NCBI RefSeq assembly: GCF_963855985.1
Contig: NC_087095.1
Span: 4,412,001 to 4,476,000 of the forward strand
Length of the DNA stretch: 64,000 bases
Direction of reading: 5' to 3'
Source of the DNA: Ostrinia nubilalis
Taxonomy: Eukaryota; Arthropoda; Insecta; Lepidoptera; Crambidae
Notes under the pieces: model-generated
What the model saw: the letters and a program-made list of their open reading frames with translations, nothing else
Told to the model about the DNA's origin: nothing
The model's database searches: none
Program-made: the position numbers and the translations under genes
Shown here: positions 46,024-57,130 of the stretch, piece by piece
Layout of the letters: each line of letters starts with the position of its first letter
How positions within the stretch are numbered: position 1 is the first letter of the stretch

Positions 46024-47256
46024 GACAGGAGCCGGGGCACGGAAGTCCCCTTGTTGGGGAAACAGGGACCCCAGCACCCGCCGCAGGAGGTCTGGCTCTA
46101 TGGTCTCCGCGACTGGCGCCGACTGTCCGCGCAGCTTATTCCGCGCTGCGCGATATGGCCGCCCCCACGGATCACCGTCGAGCTCCTCCAGCATTTCGTT
46201 GTGGGCTGCCGCCTTAGCCTCCATGATGGCCACCTGGAGCGTCCTCTTGGCCTCCTTGTAGGCCACGCGCAGGCGCTCCTCCTCCACCGGGTCCCGTGTT
46301 GCGCGACGACGGTGGCGCAAATAGGCCCTCCTTGCCGCGTTACTGGTGGTCCGGAGGTCCGCTATTTCCTGAGACCACCAGTAAACCTGCCGTCTGTTGC
46401 CAGTGCGTTGGGCTCTCGGCATTGCCGCATCGCACGTCTGAGTCAATGCCGCTCGGAGACAGGCGGCACCGGCGTCGGCATCGGAGGGATGAGGACTCCC
46501 CTTGCTGCACCAGGCCTGGACAATTGCCGCCTCTTCGGCCTTTTCTTTGTCCAGCTTGGTTGTGGCCCACCTAGGAAAGGCCGAGTGGCCAGTACGACGA
46601 GGTGCTCGGGGAGTGGTGGAGGGAGAGACCTCGAACCGGATGTAGAGATGGTCCGAGAGAGTCTCCTCCTCCATCACCCGCCAGTTGACGACGCGTTGGG
46701 CGACCGCAGGGGTGGCGAAAGACACGTCCACCCTTGAGCCACCCTGTGCCCTGACGCAGGTATGGGCTGTCCCGGTGTTCAGAACGGACAGCCCGAGTTC
46801 GGCCACCCAGTCCTCGAGGGCCCTACCTCTCACATCGGTGAAGTTCCCGCCCCACATACGCGATTTCGCGTTCAGGTCGCCCATGAGGATGACTTGGAGC
46901 GGCGCCAGCCGACGAATCGCGGGACCCAAGACGCCGAGAAAAGTCTCAAAGGCCGACAGGGGCTTGTTGGGGGAGAAATAAACGCCGACAATCGCGTATC
47001 TCCCCCATTGGGCCGTCACAAAACCAGGGCCGCGGTCTCTCAGATTAAGAGGAGTAGTGGCGGGCCCAGACCGGCATATGATTGCCACATCCCCTGCGGC
47101 GTCGCCTACCCAATGCGGTTGCGGGGGAACCCAGTATGGCTCCGCGGCCACCGCCACGTCAATGTTCCACGCTGTCAGGGATTGTAGAAAGAGATCCTGC
47201 GCCGCAGCAGCGTGGTTGAGGTTCCCCTGGAGGAAGCAGATTTGACGACTACTCAT
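46021..47256 (-). pseudogene. R1-like LINE ORF2, 5' part: endonuclease
   Basis: It starts at ATG 47,256 and overlaps the end of ORF1 by 8 nt (ATGAGTAG). R1-type apurinic endonuclease motifs in order: QGNLNHAAAAQDLF, AAEPYW (catalytic Glu), GVYFSPN, MGDLNAKSRMWGG (Asp and Asn), SRVDVSFATP and SDHLYI (Asp-His). A Lys/Arg-rich linker follows. The frame is intact up to the hAT insertion, which supplies a stop two bases into the hAT end. The RT half continues beyond the insertion at 44,915. Confidence 0.88.
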
Positions 47257-49492
47257 CGGTCATGTCTGCCTCCTCGCAACGCTCGTGGTGCTCCTCTGTC
47301 AAGGGGGTTGAGACCCTTGGAATTGCTTTCCCTCTTTTCTGAGGGGGTTTGCAGTTTCTTCCCCCCATGTGGTGGCTGATGTCGCAGCCGGCCTCGGCAC
47401 AGACAGCGCAGTGCGCCTGACCGTCACAATCCGCAGCCTTATGTCCCGGATTGCCGCACCGGAAACATAGGCCGCTTCGGTCCGCTGGAGAGGGGCACAG
47501 CTGCCGGGTGTGTCCAAGGCCCATGCACTTGAAGCACCGCATCGGGCGAGGCTCCAGGACCTGTACACGGGCCGAGGACCAGCCCACAAGAAGGCGACCG
47601 GCCTCCGACAGGGTTTTGGCCGCTACGACTGGGCAGCTAATCGTGGTAGTTCCCTCACCACGGGTGCTGCGCCGAATCTCTCCCACTCTCACTGCCTCCT
47701 GAGAGCAGCCCGTCCTACTGGCCACCGCTTCGGCAACCTCCTCTCTGATGACGGATTCGTCCAGGCCGATAATGCGCATGTTCGCGCGCTTTTCAGGCCT
47801 GGTGACGATTACGTCGCCACCGAGAGCCGCCCTCAGCTGAATGGCCAGCTTGTCTGCCTTGTCCTTGGACTCGGCGCCTGGGACCTCAATTAGGCGAGCT
47901 CCGGTCGCCGAGTCGGTGACCTTGATGTTGGGGATTCCCAACTCGGCTAGGTCCACTGCAGCCTTGGCCTTGGTGAGCACCTTCTTGTAAGTTGCCCCTC
48001 TCTTCTCCGCCTCAGGTTGCAGCGTCACAACGATGGCTGCGCTGCGGGGAGGGGTTAACTTCACCTTCGGCTTAGGTTTGGGTGCCGTCGGGGCCGTCTT
48101 GGGCGCAGGGGCCGGCTGGGAAGCTACCGCAGACCGGGGCTTGCCCTTTTTTCCCCGCCGCGTCACGGTAGCCCATGTTTCCGTTGGTGGAGCAGTCGAG
48201 GGCATCGCCCGGACCTCCAGGCTGGAAGCCACCGGCTCCGGCTGGGATGGGGGCGGCGGCCTAGCCGCCGCGCGTTTCCGCTTCGGTCCAGGGGCTGGCC
48301 CTGCCGCAGGGGCTGAGCTAGCCGTAGAGGCTGGGGCAATTCTCGAGTCAGCCGCTAGTGGGGGGCGGAGGGTCCTCTGGGGCGGCAGACGGCTCTCCAG
48401 ATCTCCGAGTCTGGCGTCTATCAGCTTGGCCGCCGAGTCTATAGCTCTTTGGCAGGCCATCTGCAGGAGCTCCTCTATAGATTGGGCGCATAATGCGCCC
48501 TGGGGAAGGGGGTCTCTCGCGGGAGCCTGGGCCTCCATCTCGTCCTCGTGAGTTGACAGGACCGCCGGCGGGGGCGTCTTCGCGCCCTTAAGCGCGACAT
48601 TGGCAGTCAGCTCCGCCATCTCGCGCTTAAGGGCGCGGATCTCCACATGGAGACTCTCCATCTCCCGTCTTAGGTTGGCGTTGTCGATCCTCAGCCGGCG
48701 GTTTTCCTCCGTCTCGGAGCGGGCTGCCAGCTGGTCGAGGATGCCGGCGAGGTTATCCGCTGACCTGTTGAGGGCTCCTTTCAGGGGACCCTGTAAACGT
48801 CTGGATACCTGAGAGACGCGGGCGATCTCGGAGACGAACAGTCCCCCGCGAGCCCTCAGCTGCTCCAGGTCCAGCCTCTCATAGTCCACCTTGGACTTGG
48901 GATCTTCAAGGTTCGGCGAGATTGAACCCGCCCGACTCTTTTCACGGCGGACCAGACTGGCCTTGGCCCTCCTATCGAGGTCGGCATTAAAGTCGAGCTC
49001 CTCCAGCTCCTCCACTCTTCTATAATAGTCCTGGGCCCGCTGGCCAATGCCGGCCTTCTTACCGCGGCGGGCAGTGCTGAATTTAGGCGCTGGGGCCACT
49101 TCCTCCTCCGAAAGAGAAGAGTTCTCATGCAGAGAGGCAATCTCTTTCCGGCGCTTGCGTGTTGGTTTGGGTCGAACCTCCTTATCCGGCAACGCAGAGG
49201 TTGCGGAAGCCTCCGACCCCTGTTCAGAGTCCGTCATGTTTCTGCTGTGGTCGCTGGTTTCGGCGTGTACCTTCGGGGCACAGGCCTCCACCTCCTGTTC
49301 GTCAAGTTCCGTATCGTAGGGCGAATTCGAGTCCGTTGTGGGTTTGCTTTTGTCGTCGTGGCGCGGCCGAGACCGCGGAATAGTGTTGGCCCCCCCGTAT
49401 ACACAGGGCCGACCGCCTTGTGAGCGGCCACGGGATTCCCCAGCATGGCTGGGACCCGCCCGGGTAGTTTTAACCGTTTTGACACTATTCAT
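47249..49492 (-). CDS. R1-like LINE ORF1: gag-like protein with three zinc knuckles
   Basis: This is a 747-residue nucleic-acid-binding ORF1 from ATG 49,492. The N-terminal half is charged, with coiled-coil-like segments (about 220-310), followed by Pro/Ala/Lys-rich low-complexity sequence. The C-terminus has CFKCMGLGHTRQLC, CFRCGNPGHKAADC and a third CAVC ... HHMGGRNC. These are the three CCHC knuckles typical of R1-clade ORF1, which packages element RNA. The frame is intact. Its last codons overlap the ORF2 start, suggesting stop-restart coupling as known for some R1-clade elements. Confidence 0.9.
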   Translation of the reverse strand: MNSVKTVKTTRAGPSHAGESRGRSQGGRPCVYGGANTIPRSRPRHDDKSKPTTDSNSPYDTELDEQEVEACAPKVHAETSDHSRNMTDSEQGSEASATSALPDKEVRPKPTRKRRKEIASLHENSSLSEEEVAPAPKFSTARRGKKAGIGQRAQDYYRRVEELEELDFNADLDRRAKASLVRREKSRAGSISPNLEDPKSKVDYERLDLEQLRARGGLFVSEIARVSQVSRRLQGPLKGALNRSADNLAGILDQLAARSETEENRRLRIDNANLRREMESLHVEIRALKREMAELTANVALKGAKTPPPAVLSTHEDEMEAQAPARDPLPQGALCAQSIEELLQMACQRAIDSAAKLIDARLGDLESRLPPQRTLRPPLAADSRIAPASTASSAPAAGPAPGPKRKRAAARPPPPSQPEPVASSLEVRAMPSTAPPTETWATVTRRGKKGKPRSAVASQPAPAPKTAPTAPKPKPKVKLTPPRSAAIVVTLQPEAEKRGATYKKVLTKAKAAVDLAELGIPNIKVTDSATGARLIEVPGAESKDKADKLAIQLRAALGGDVIVTRPEKRANMRIIGLDESVIREEVAEAVASRTGCSQEAVRVGEIRRSTRGEGTTTISCPVVAAKTLSEAGRLLVGWSSARVQVLEPRPMRCFKCMGLGHTRQLCPSPADRSGLCFRCGNPGHKAADCDGQAHCAVCAEAGCDISHHMGGRNCKPPQKRGKAIPRVSTPLTEEHHERCEEADMTDE

Positions 49493-49833
49493 TTTTAAGA
49501 CTGCTTGCGGGCGCAGCTGCCCCCCCTCACTCCCGGGAGGGGTAACGGCCGGTGATACTCCACCGACCGTGTCGGGCTAATAACACCCGACACTGCTCCT
49601 CGGCCCCCCCCAGACCTTGGCATTTGAGGGTTTTAAAGACTTTTCCTTGTCTTGGCCCCGACTTCCGTAGCCGGGGCCCCCGGCCCCCCTCCGTTGGGGG
49701 GTTACGGGTTGCCCGACAGGCCCGCCGAGTTGACGCAACCTGCCGCGCCGGTGAGAAGTCAGCCGCCCGCGTGACAGAACACGCGGCCGTTGCCCGGGGT
49801 GCACCACGGGGAGGTCCCTCACCACCGCACCCC
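49493..49833 (-). other. 5' UTR of the R1-like LINE
   Basis: GC-rich and non-coding, between the target duplication and ORF1. It contains the hairpin GTGTCGGG/CCCGACAC (49,569-49,593), similar in stem sequence to the first 3' UTR hairpin. Any promoter must be internal here, because the element ends at 49,833. Confidence 0.6.
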
Positions 49834-49847
49834 TGAAAACTGCCACC

Positions 49848-51910
49848 TGAGCTGTCGTCATATCACTTCACATCAATTTCTTTTGATTTTTTCTATTTAT
49901 TCTTATGTCATCGTATAAGATCTAAAGTTAGACATACGCGCAACTTTTTACAGTTATCAATATTCGTTCAACAGGATGTTCTATAAAGAAATGATAACTA
50001 TAAAATTTTGTTTGGGTATTTTTACTACTATTCTATATCGAGAAAGTTATAAAAATAATATTGAAGACATTCAGCCTTCCCCTAAGGGGTTCATGTCAGA
50101 AATTGCAGCGTCCCGCGTCAATAAGGGTCACCTACAGCACTAGTGGCGTGACACTCTACATTCCCCGAAATTGGCCCTTAGCTTCCCAGGAATAGGGGTT
50201 TCATTAACTTGTATCTTGCCATCTCAGTTTATGACAGTACTATTTTAAGGCGACACATTTTAAACAGTCGGTTGTAAAAGTGAAATACAGGGTTCCTAGT
50301 AAAGTTGGTTTGCGTGTTTTATACGCTCTTTCTGCGGCAGGTGTTCGTGCGTTTAAACGCGGTTTAATCTCATGGATAATGGCCACAGGAGCCCGACAGC
50401 ATGTGAACCATGAATTTTAAATGGTGCGATAATAATAAAAATGTTCGTATGATGGTCTAAGTACCGCACTCGTTAATACTTAAACCTAATCATCATAAAT
50501 AACTGTATTTTTCATGAGCTTGACTTGATTACAGATCAAAGAACACCTAAGTAGAGCAGACCTTTCCTATTTAGCAGTATTCGATATTAATTACAACTTA
50601 ACACCTCCGCGCGTTCCAACGAAAAATCTCTCCAGTCGTCTGTCGAACGACAAACTGATTATGGGTTCATTTCTCTTTTTAATATAGGCATAGAACCCTT
50701 AAATGGTCTTATATTTCAGCCTATATACACTACCCTGTTTTATTTTGCCTGCTGCTCACCTCTAAAATTAATAGTAGTAATTTGGACACCTCATGGGGTG
50801 TTTAGTTGATTATGCAGTTATCTTTCAATCTTTATTGGCCTTGTTAATTTCTACACGCGAAACGGGTTTTCCCAACAAAGAACTACTAACTAGCTACTTG
50901 TATTTTTAAAATTAAAATTGACTAATATCACGTCATGGTAGGCTTTTAATAATGTATCTTTCACATAATATTAAGAAGAAGTAATTAATTGTGGGTGATT
51001 AAAACGTATATGAGAATTTATTTTTAACGCTAAAATTACATTATTTCTCATTAAATGAAGATCTTCCATGGTAAGTCTTTAATAAGCACTAGACTAACGC
51101 GAGTCTTGCTAGCATTAAATGAAACACGAGGGTGAACTAAATAAATTTACAAAGTTTCTGCATGAAAGAGTATTTTCCACAAGCTCTCTTTTGGGACGAG
51201 TTGCAGAAAATCAAATAAAATAACTAATTGATACGAGTACATTCTACAACTCTACGTTACTTTGTTAAAAGATAAAACATTTTGTTTCATAAATGTTTCT
51301 CTCATAGTTTAAGTTTCAAGGACTGCTCTGTTCTTGTGTAAAACGAACAACTGCGCTATCTGTCCATCTAACTGCCTTCGTTAGTTAGCAGCTCAGCAAT
51401 TTCGCATTATTTCATATAATGTCTTATCGGGCAACACCACCTATGCTGGCAACACCGAACGCTCAGCAATTATTCAAATGGAGCCGTATACATTATTCAA
51501 ATAATTGTTGTGAACTCCAAAGGGTGGGTACTCACTTGTACTGGGAACTGTAACGTTAGCGTATAAATAAATGCAAAAGAACCTTGAGTTTTAATCTTCG
51601 GTTACGTAAGTAATTGAGTCCTTTTATCGTACGTAAACTTTTTTAGTCGTGGTCAATAATGTGTATTTTTCCATGGACGATAAAGTAGTTTGGCCTTCAA
51701 TTTCCATCCAGTCTTTCATTAAGGATCCGATTCTTCTATTCTTTGTTTATGTAAAATCGAGGCTGCCTTTGACCCTAATCACACCTGATGGCAAGTGATG
51801 ATGAAGTCCCATAAGACCTTGTAGCATGCTTACTCTGCAAATTAAATTTGAATAGAGGTGTGAAGTATTGCTTCTTATTTAACGCTAGTCGATGGTATCC
51901 CAACTATCCC
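49848..51910. other. Intergenic stretch, nothing recognised
   Basis: No gene or repeat family was recognised in about 2 kb of AT-rich DNA. Confidence 0.45.
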
Positions 51911-51937
51911 AACTAATATTATAAATGCGAAAGTAAC

Positions 51938-51970
<33 letters not shown>

Positions 51971-52151
51971 TACGCTTTCCCGCTTAAACCTCGCAACCGA
52001 TTTTGATGAAATTTGGCATAGAGATAGTTTGAGTCCCGGGAAAGAACATAGGATAGTTTTTATCCCGGTTTTTGAAACAGGGACGCGCGCGATAAAGTTT
52101 TTCTGTGACAGACAAAATTCCACGCGGGCGAAGCCGCGGGCGGAAAGCTAG
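51911..52151 (+). mobile_element. Helitron-like repeat with (CTGT)n tract
   Basis: It runs from AACTAATATTATAAATGCG through about eight CTGT units to the hairpin CGCGGGCGAAGCCGCGGGCG and AAAGCTAG followed by T. Its relative at 57,131-57,342 is in the opposite orientation. Confidence 0.7.
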
Positions 52152-52213
52152 TATGAGATAAAAAGCCTTTTCTCTACTCAGCTGTAACATTTGGGTGATC
52201 AGTATCATTATCA

Positions 52214-52389
52214 TTACATAGTATAAAACAAAGTCGCTTTCCGCTGTCTGTCCCTATGTATGTATGCTTATATCTTTAAAACTATGCAACGGATTTTGAT
52301 GCGGTTTAGATTGGGAATAGAGTGATTCAAGAGGAAGGTTTTCAAGTAAGTATAATACATTGTACCTGTGCGAAGCAGGGGCGGGCTAG
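52214..52389 (+). mobile_element. Helitron-like (Lep1-type) repeat, intact
   Basis: AGTATAAAACAAAGTCGC ... AACGGATTTTGATGCGGTTT ... GCGAAGCAGGGGCGGGCTAG followed by T. It is the uninterrupted reference for the split copy at 20,362-21,136. Confidence 0.7.
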
Positions 52390-52418
52390 TTTATAAATAA
52401 ATGGTGTTCCCAGTGGAT

Positions 52419-52776
52419 CATCATCATCATCATCATCATGTCAGCCACAGGACGTCCACTGCTGAACATAGGCCTCCCCCAATGCTTTCCACGTTGATCG
52501 ATTGGTAGCGGCCTGCATCCAGCGCTTCCCCGCTACCTTTACGATGTCGTCGGTCCACCTTGTAGGTGGACGTCCCACGCTGCGCCTTCCGGTACGCGGC
52601 CTCCATTCCAGAACCTTGCTGCCCCATCGGCCGTCAGTTCTGCGCACTATGTGCCCTGCCCATTGCCACTTCAGCTTGCTAATCCGTCGGGCTATGTCAG
52701 CGACTTTAGTTCGTTTACGGATTTCCTCATTTCTGATTCGATCTCGCAAAGAAACACCAAGCATAGCCCTCTCCAT
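52419..52776 (-). pseudogene. RTE-type LINE 3' fragment with (ATG)n tail
   Basis: The minus-strand frame 52,776-52,441 reads LGVSLRDRIRNEEIRKRTKV, LKWQWAGHIVRRTDGRWGSK and GRRSVGRPPTRWTDDI, ending VQQWTSCG and a stop. This is the C-terminal tail of an RTE-like LINE protein. It is followed downstream (52,439-52,419) by repeated GAT/ATG triplets, the usual RTE 3' tail. It is 5'-truncated and starts without the RT domain. The frame is free of stops over 112 codons. Confidence 0.82.
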
Positions 52777-53449
52777 AGCACGCTATATTCCCAGTGGATA
52801 TACGGCCTTAATGTAATGTCCATATTCCGTTTGTGAAGCGGTCAGTTGGCGAGTGTTGACGGTTTATGAGCTACGAGCCTAGATATTTTGGATTCGCAAA
52901 TTATTTGCAAAAGCTTGTTCAATTTGTTCTAAACTTGAATCATAACTTCATTAAGTTATGGGGTAGATTGGAGTAGGTATTTTTAATATAGACAACTTAA
53001 ACTTGCGGCTTGATATAGCTTACCTATATTTAGTAACAAACCAATCTAAATTCTAATCATATTAATTAGTAGTTTCACATAAAATAGAGCTCATGTTACA
53101 TTATTTTTAAGAACTATTTGCAACATAACAATAAAGGATTAACTGTTAAAGTAAGATTAAAGTATTATTTTACCAAACTCCTTCAAAGAAAATACCTTAC
53201 CTCATAATAGATTAAAAAACATAATCTCCCAAGATCCCACCATTCGCCGGCAGTTATTAACTACGTCCACTGAAACCCCACGGCAATATCCTCTCCTGAA
53301 GCCGGACGCGGCTTAGCCCAAGAAGCGGGGATTCCCCGTACAATTATATTATGTGGCAACACGCTTGGCTGAAGAAAGCACATAGTATTTTATTAAATTG
53401 CACTAGCTTTGAGCCTTTTTCGTAGAATTACATACAATAATACAATAGA
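52777..53449. other. Intergenic stretch, nothing recognised
   Basis: AT-rich with no recognised feature. Confidence 0.4.
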
Positions 53450-53667
53450 ATAGCTGTGCCCGTGACTTCATACGTGTGAAAATAATACTTATTTCTCGTT
53501 TCGCAACATTTTTCTTTACTGCTCCACCCCTATTGGCTATAGGGTGATGTTATATAGCCTAAAGCCTTCCTTGATAAATTGGCTATCCAACACAAAATGA
53601 TTCAAATAGGACCAGTAGTTCCTGAGATTAGCGCGATTCTTCGTCTTTATAATATTAGTATAGATTG
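53450..53667 (-). mobile_element. Helitron-like repeat, third family
   Basis: The minus-strand end has ATAGCTGTGCCCGTGACTTC and the far end CTTTATAATATTAGTATAGA. A deletion derivative of the same family lies at 60,279-60,356. Confidence 0.5.
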
Positions 53668-55308
53668 TGACGCGAGGCTCTTGGCTCAAGCACATTATTA
53701 TGTTATAAAATGTGACTAACTTTGAGCCTTTCCCCTCTTGATGAGAGACGCCTGTCTATTAAAAAGTTGTCACAGCCTTTCGACTTTGAATCGCATGAGA
53801 AGAATTCTTTACATGTGTTTGAATTCTAAATTGAATCTTAACTTGTGATTGTTGTTGATATTGCTTACTTTCTCGCACAGTTGTTTCAAGAAGTTCTCTA
53901 AGGGCTTTTCTGGGTGATTTTATTAGACCATTTTTATTTTATCAAACGAGGCTTATTGCCCTTCTTAAAGATCACGAAATTAGCTAAGAATCATGATTTT
54001 TTATTTACGACAGGGTCCATAATTGTATCTTACCTTACCAATAACACCTTTTGTAAACATTATGGAAGCAATAAACTAATGAGTATTGAGTATTTTCTCT
54101 TAGCTAAGAAAATTACAATTTGTCACCTGTCATCCGCTTTGCAATGGAGGGAAGTCGAACCTTAATTTCGAACTCCTCCTATGTTCTTCTGATTAATTTC
54201 GTTGCGGGTTCAATGACAGTTTAACTTTCCCCGGGACAAACTTGACCTTCATTGGTTGGGTTTTTGTGGCAGTCAAGCTGTAGATCCTGGCTACACAGGA
54301 GTTGCAGTGGTGGGAACGAGAGGTGGGAATAGTCCCGTAGCTAAGAAAATGCCGCAAATTATGCCTAAAAGTAGTAGTAACTATTAGTTTTCTTTATATT
54401 ACTTATCTCTTCAGTGACATTTTCCCAAAATAAGTGTTGTACGGGTCTGTTTCTTTACCCAACTTTTGTAGGTTACTGTGAATTCTTCTGAAGTTTTGGG
54501 CAACACAATAAGAGCTTGCCTACTTCACAAGTTGAAGATTCAAGTGGAATGAAGTCCGCAGAACTTGGGAACTATTTTAAATCGCGTTATAACTTTGACA
54601 CTGTTTACGAAAACGTGAAACAATGGGTCTCACAACAAAGAAATAAAGGGTTTTTCATTAAAGACACAAAGCACTATCATAAAGTATAAACACAATCGCT
54701 GTCGAGAGCGGTTGTATTTCTGTATCTTACCTAACTTCTGTGGTATCGTGACAGTTATATTCTAATTTAAAGTGTTGTCTTTTATTATATTATCATGGAT
54801 TTTTAATTATGATTAAAACAATAATTATGATTTCTTGTTGACGTTACGAAATCCTGAGTATCGACAAAAAGGAATGAAAATTAAACAAATATTCCTAAAT
54901 GTTTCGAAGAATAAAATTATTATTCGAATTTGAAAAAAAATATCTTATATCAATGAAGATTTGTTAACCCAGTACGGTTAACACTTGTCCCCGTCCGAAT
55001 AACCCAACCGATAAGTGTTACAAAGGATAAGGAGTCCGAAACCGTCCGAAGTGAATCAGTTCGGACACTTCGGACGTTAGATACGAGTGATTGATGTGCC
55101 GGCTAATTACACGCGTCCGTCATTTGTGCCGCCGTTTAATCACGGCCATCCCGGACACTCGGCTGTCCCCTAACATGGCCTATATCTATACAGCAGGATA
55201 CCGGGATTTATAATAATTTATTATTTCCACTTGAGTGGATTGTTCCGCATTCCTCCTGTTGAAAGAGCTGACGGAACTAGAAAAGAGTAGTAGTACCTTA
55301 TTATAATG
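53668..55308. other. Intergenic stretch with one strong hairpin
   Basis: No gene. CGTCCGAAGTG (55,043-55,053) and CACTTCGGACG (55,066-55,076) form a perfect 11 bp stem with a 12 nt loop, followed by GC-balanced DNA to about 55,190. Confidence 0.45.
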
Positions 55309-55465
55309 CTAGCGACCCGCCCCGGCTTCGTACGGGTGCGATGTATCATGATAAACCTTACTTTTGAATCACTCTATTGATGAAAACCGCATTAAAATCC
55401 GTTGCGTAGTTTAAAAGATCTAAGCGAACAGACAGCGGGAGCGACTTTCTTTTATACGTGTAAAA
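55309..55465 (-). mobile_element. Helitron-like (Lep1-type) repeat
   Basis: CTAGCGACCCGCCCCGGCTT at its minus-strand 3' end, and ATTAAAATCCGTTGCGTAGT with CAGACAGCGGGAGCGACTTT inside. Same family as 52,214-52,389. Confidence 0.65.
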
Positions 55466-56175
55466 ATTTCAACTGTCTATCTTTGTTATACTTAGGAACT
55501 GTTAGTAGTAAGGAATTGATTGTCACTTTATTATTAAGTATTAATTATTACTTGTTGAGTTACAGTGAATAAATAATACTAATACTTCCTGAATCAAACT
55601 TCGGAATTACTATTCGTCTATTACAGTACAGCAACGGAACATCAAAGAAAGCATGTAGCATCTATGTAGTCATCATAAGAGCGATTTTACAATAGACATG
55701 TAGTTTTATGTGTTGTGGACTGTACGTAATATACTTCAATTTCATGTTAATAATGGGCAATCAATGAGCTAATTGGACATTTATGCATTATTATCATGTA
55801 TATTCGGACAATTAATTATTGTTTAACAATATTAATTCAGATTGAAGATTAAAATAAAGCGGAACTATCTGCATACCGATTTCTATATTATAATAGCGAC
55901 TCTATCTTTTCCTCTCGCTCTCATATAAAAAAAGAGAAATAAAATAAGCAGAACGATTAAACTTAGAGACAGAAATAATAGACGAACGGCCACTGTCCAA
56001 GGGTCGCTGATATTTCAAGTTCATTACGTTGTTAATTACAACACCTCGAAATCCGTTAAAATTTCGGCCGCATAATTAAATGACCGGTAGGTAACCAAAT
56101 CCAATTACGAGGGTACCCAAAGCAGTGCCAGTATGCACGCTATTTCAATAATTTCACCGACAAAATAAAGCCATT
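55466..56175. other. Intergenic stretch, nothing recognised
   Basis: AT-rich with no recognised feature. Confidence 0.4.
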
Positions 56176-56486
56176 CTGTACCTCTAGCACGAAATACTTT
56201 CGTCTTCGAATCGTTTGCGTACGCAACCTTCTCACTACAACATTGACGGTGAAACCCAACCTTCGACTTCAACGATAACGTGACGATCTCAATTGTCAAA
56301 ATTAGTTTGTGCTACCATTTCTCATACTAAGTTCACTTTACGTCACGTTTATTATTCGATCTCGATACGGAAACAAATGTCAAAAGAACCGAAGACCGTA
56401 CGGGCGCTGTTAAGTTTTCATACTAATTCGATAGCGATTGGAATACGCAAACAATTCGAAGTATTTTTTTCGTGCTAGAGGTACAG
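56176..56486. mobile_element. 311 bp foldback MITE
   Basis: TIRs CTGTACCTCTAGCACGAAA and TTCGTGCTAGAGGTACAG are near-exact. The similarity continues inward (CGAATCGTTTGCGTA against ACGCAAACAATTCG). No coding sequence, and the target duplication is not clear. Confidence 0.75.
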
Positions 56487-57130
56487 TGTGTTTATTATAC
56501 GTAACGATCCATTGTTATTTGTTTAGGGCGCGCCTCCCGAAGAGATTAGTACGGTTGACCATTAACAGGAATTGGTGGCGTTTGATACATTTTCACCCAA
56601 CTTTTAGGTGCTCGTCCTACATAGAAAACAGTTTCATTTGCATTTTCAACAGCCTAATTTACTGTACACTTAACATATTAAGTGATAAAGATGAGCCTGT
56701 ACATTTTATTTTGAGAAACCTAAGTAGATAATTATGATGTCTACTTACATTTGTATTAATGAGATCTGTTGATTAATTACCATTATTATTTATTGTGTAC
56801 TCCAAGAGTGAAGAGACCATCGGATTTTACCTGCAACAAAAAATAATCATTCATAAGTTAGTAATCAATCTTGTCAACAATTACTTATAATTATAACGGA
56901 AAAAGTAATTATAACGTAAAAAGTTAACTATCAATGCATATATTGGTTTCTATCATCCTGAACTAAATCTTATTCCCATAGCCAAGGTTATGGGGAGGAA
57001 AGCCACGGATAAAAAGGGGCTAGCAAGTCAATTACACAAGATATGGGCCTTAATCTGTGCTTGCCTATTCTATTAGTCATTTTCCTTATAGAAAACAACC
57101 GATTATACGCAGCTTTTACTACATAGGTTA
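56487..57130. other. Intergenic stretch, nothing recognised
   Basis: No supported gene or repeat. Confidence 0.4.

Larger units (their letters stand above)
42632..49833 (-). mobile_element. R1-like LINE, full length, 14 bp target duplication
   Basis: The minus-strand element ends in a poly(A) tail, seen as the T run after 42,631. It is flanked by TGAAAACTGCCACC on both sides (42,618-42,631 and 49,834-49,847), so both ends are certain. Order: GC-rich 5' UTR, ORF1 with three zinc knuckles, ORF2 (endonuclease, RT, C-terminal Cys-His motif), structured 3' UTR. This is the R1-clade plan. The target is not rDNA or telomeric repeat. The identical duplications suggest recent insertion, yet ORF2 carries one frameshift and a 1.1 kb hAT insertion. 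Confidence 0.9.

Noticed and set aside
46015..48551. Several plus-strand open frames of 140-240 codons
   Set aside because: Antisense shadows of the R1-like LINE ORF1 and ORF2, which carry clear motifs on the minus strand.
51940..51972. Stand-alone CTGT microsatellite
   Set aside because: The tract is an internal part of the Helitron-like repeat, and short versions occur in related copies.
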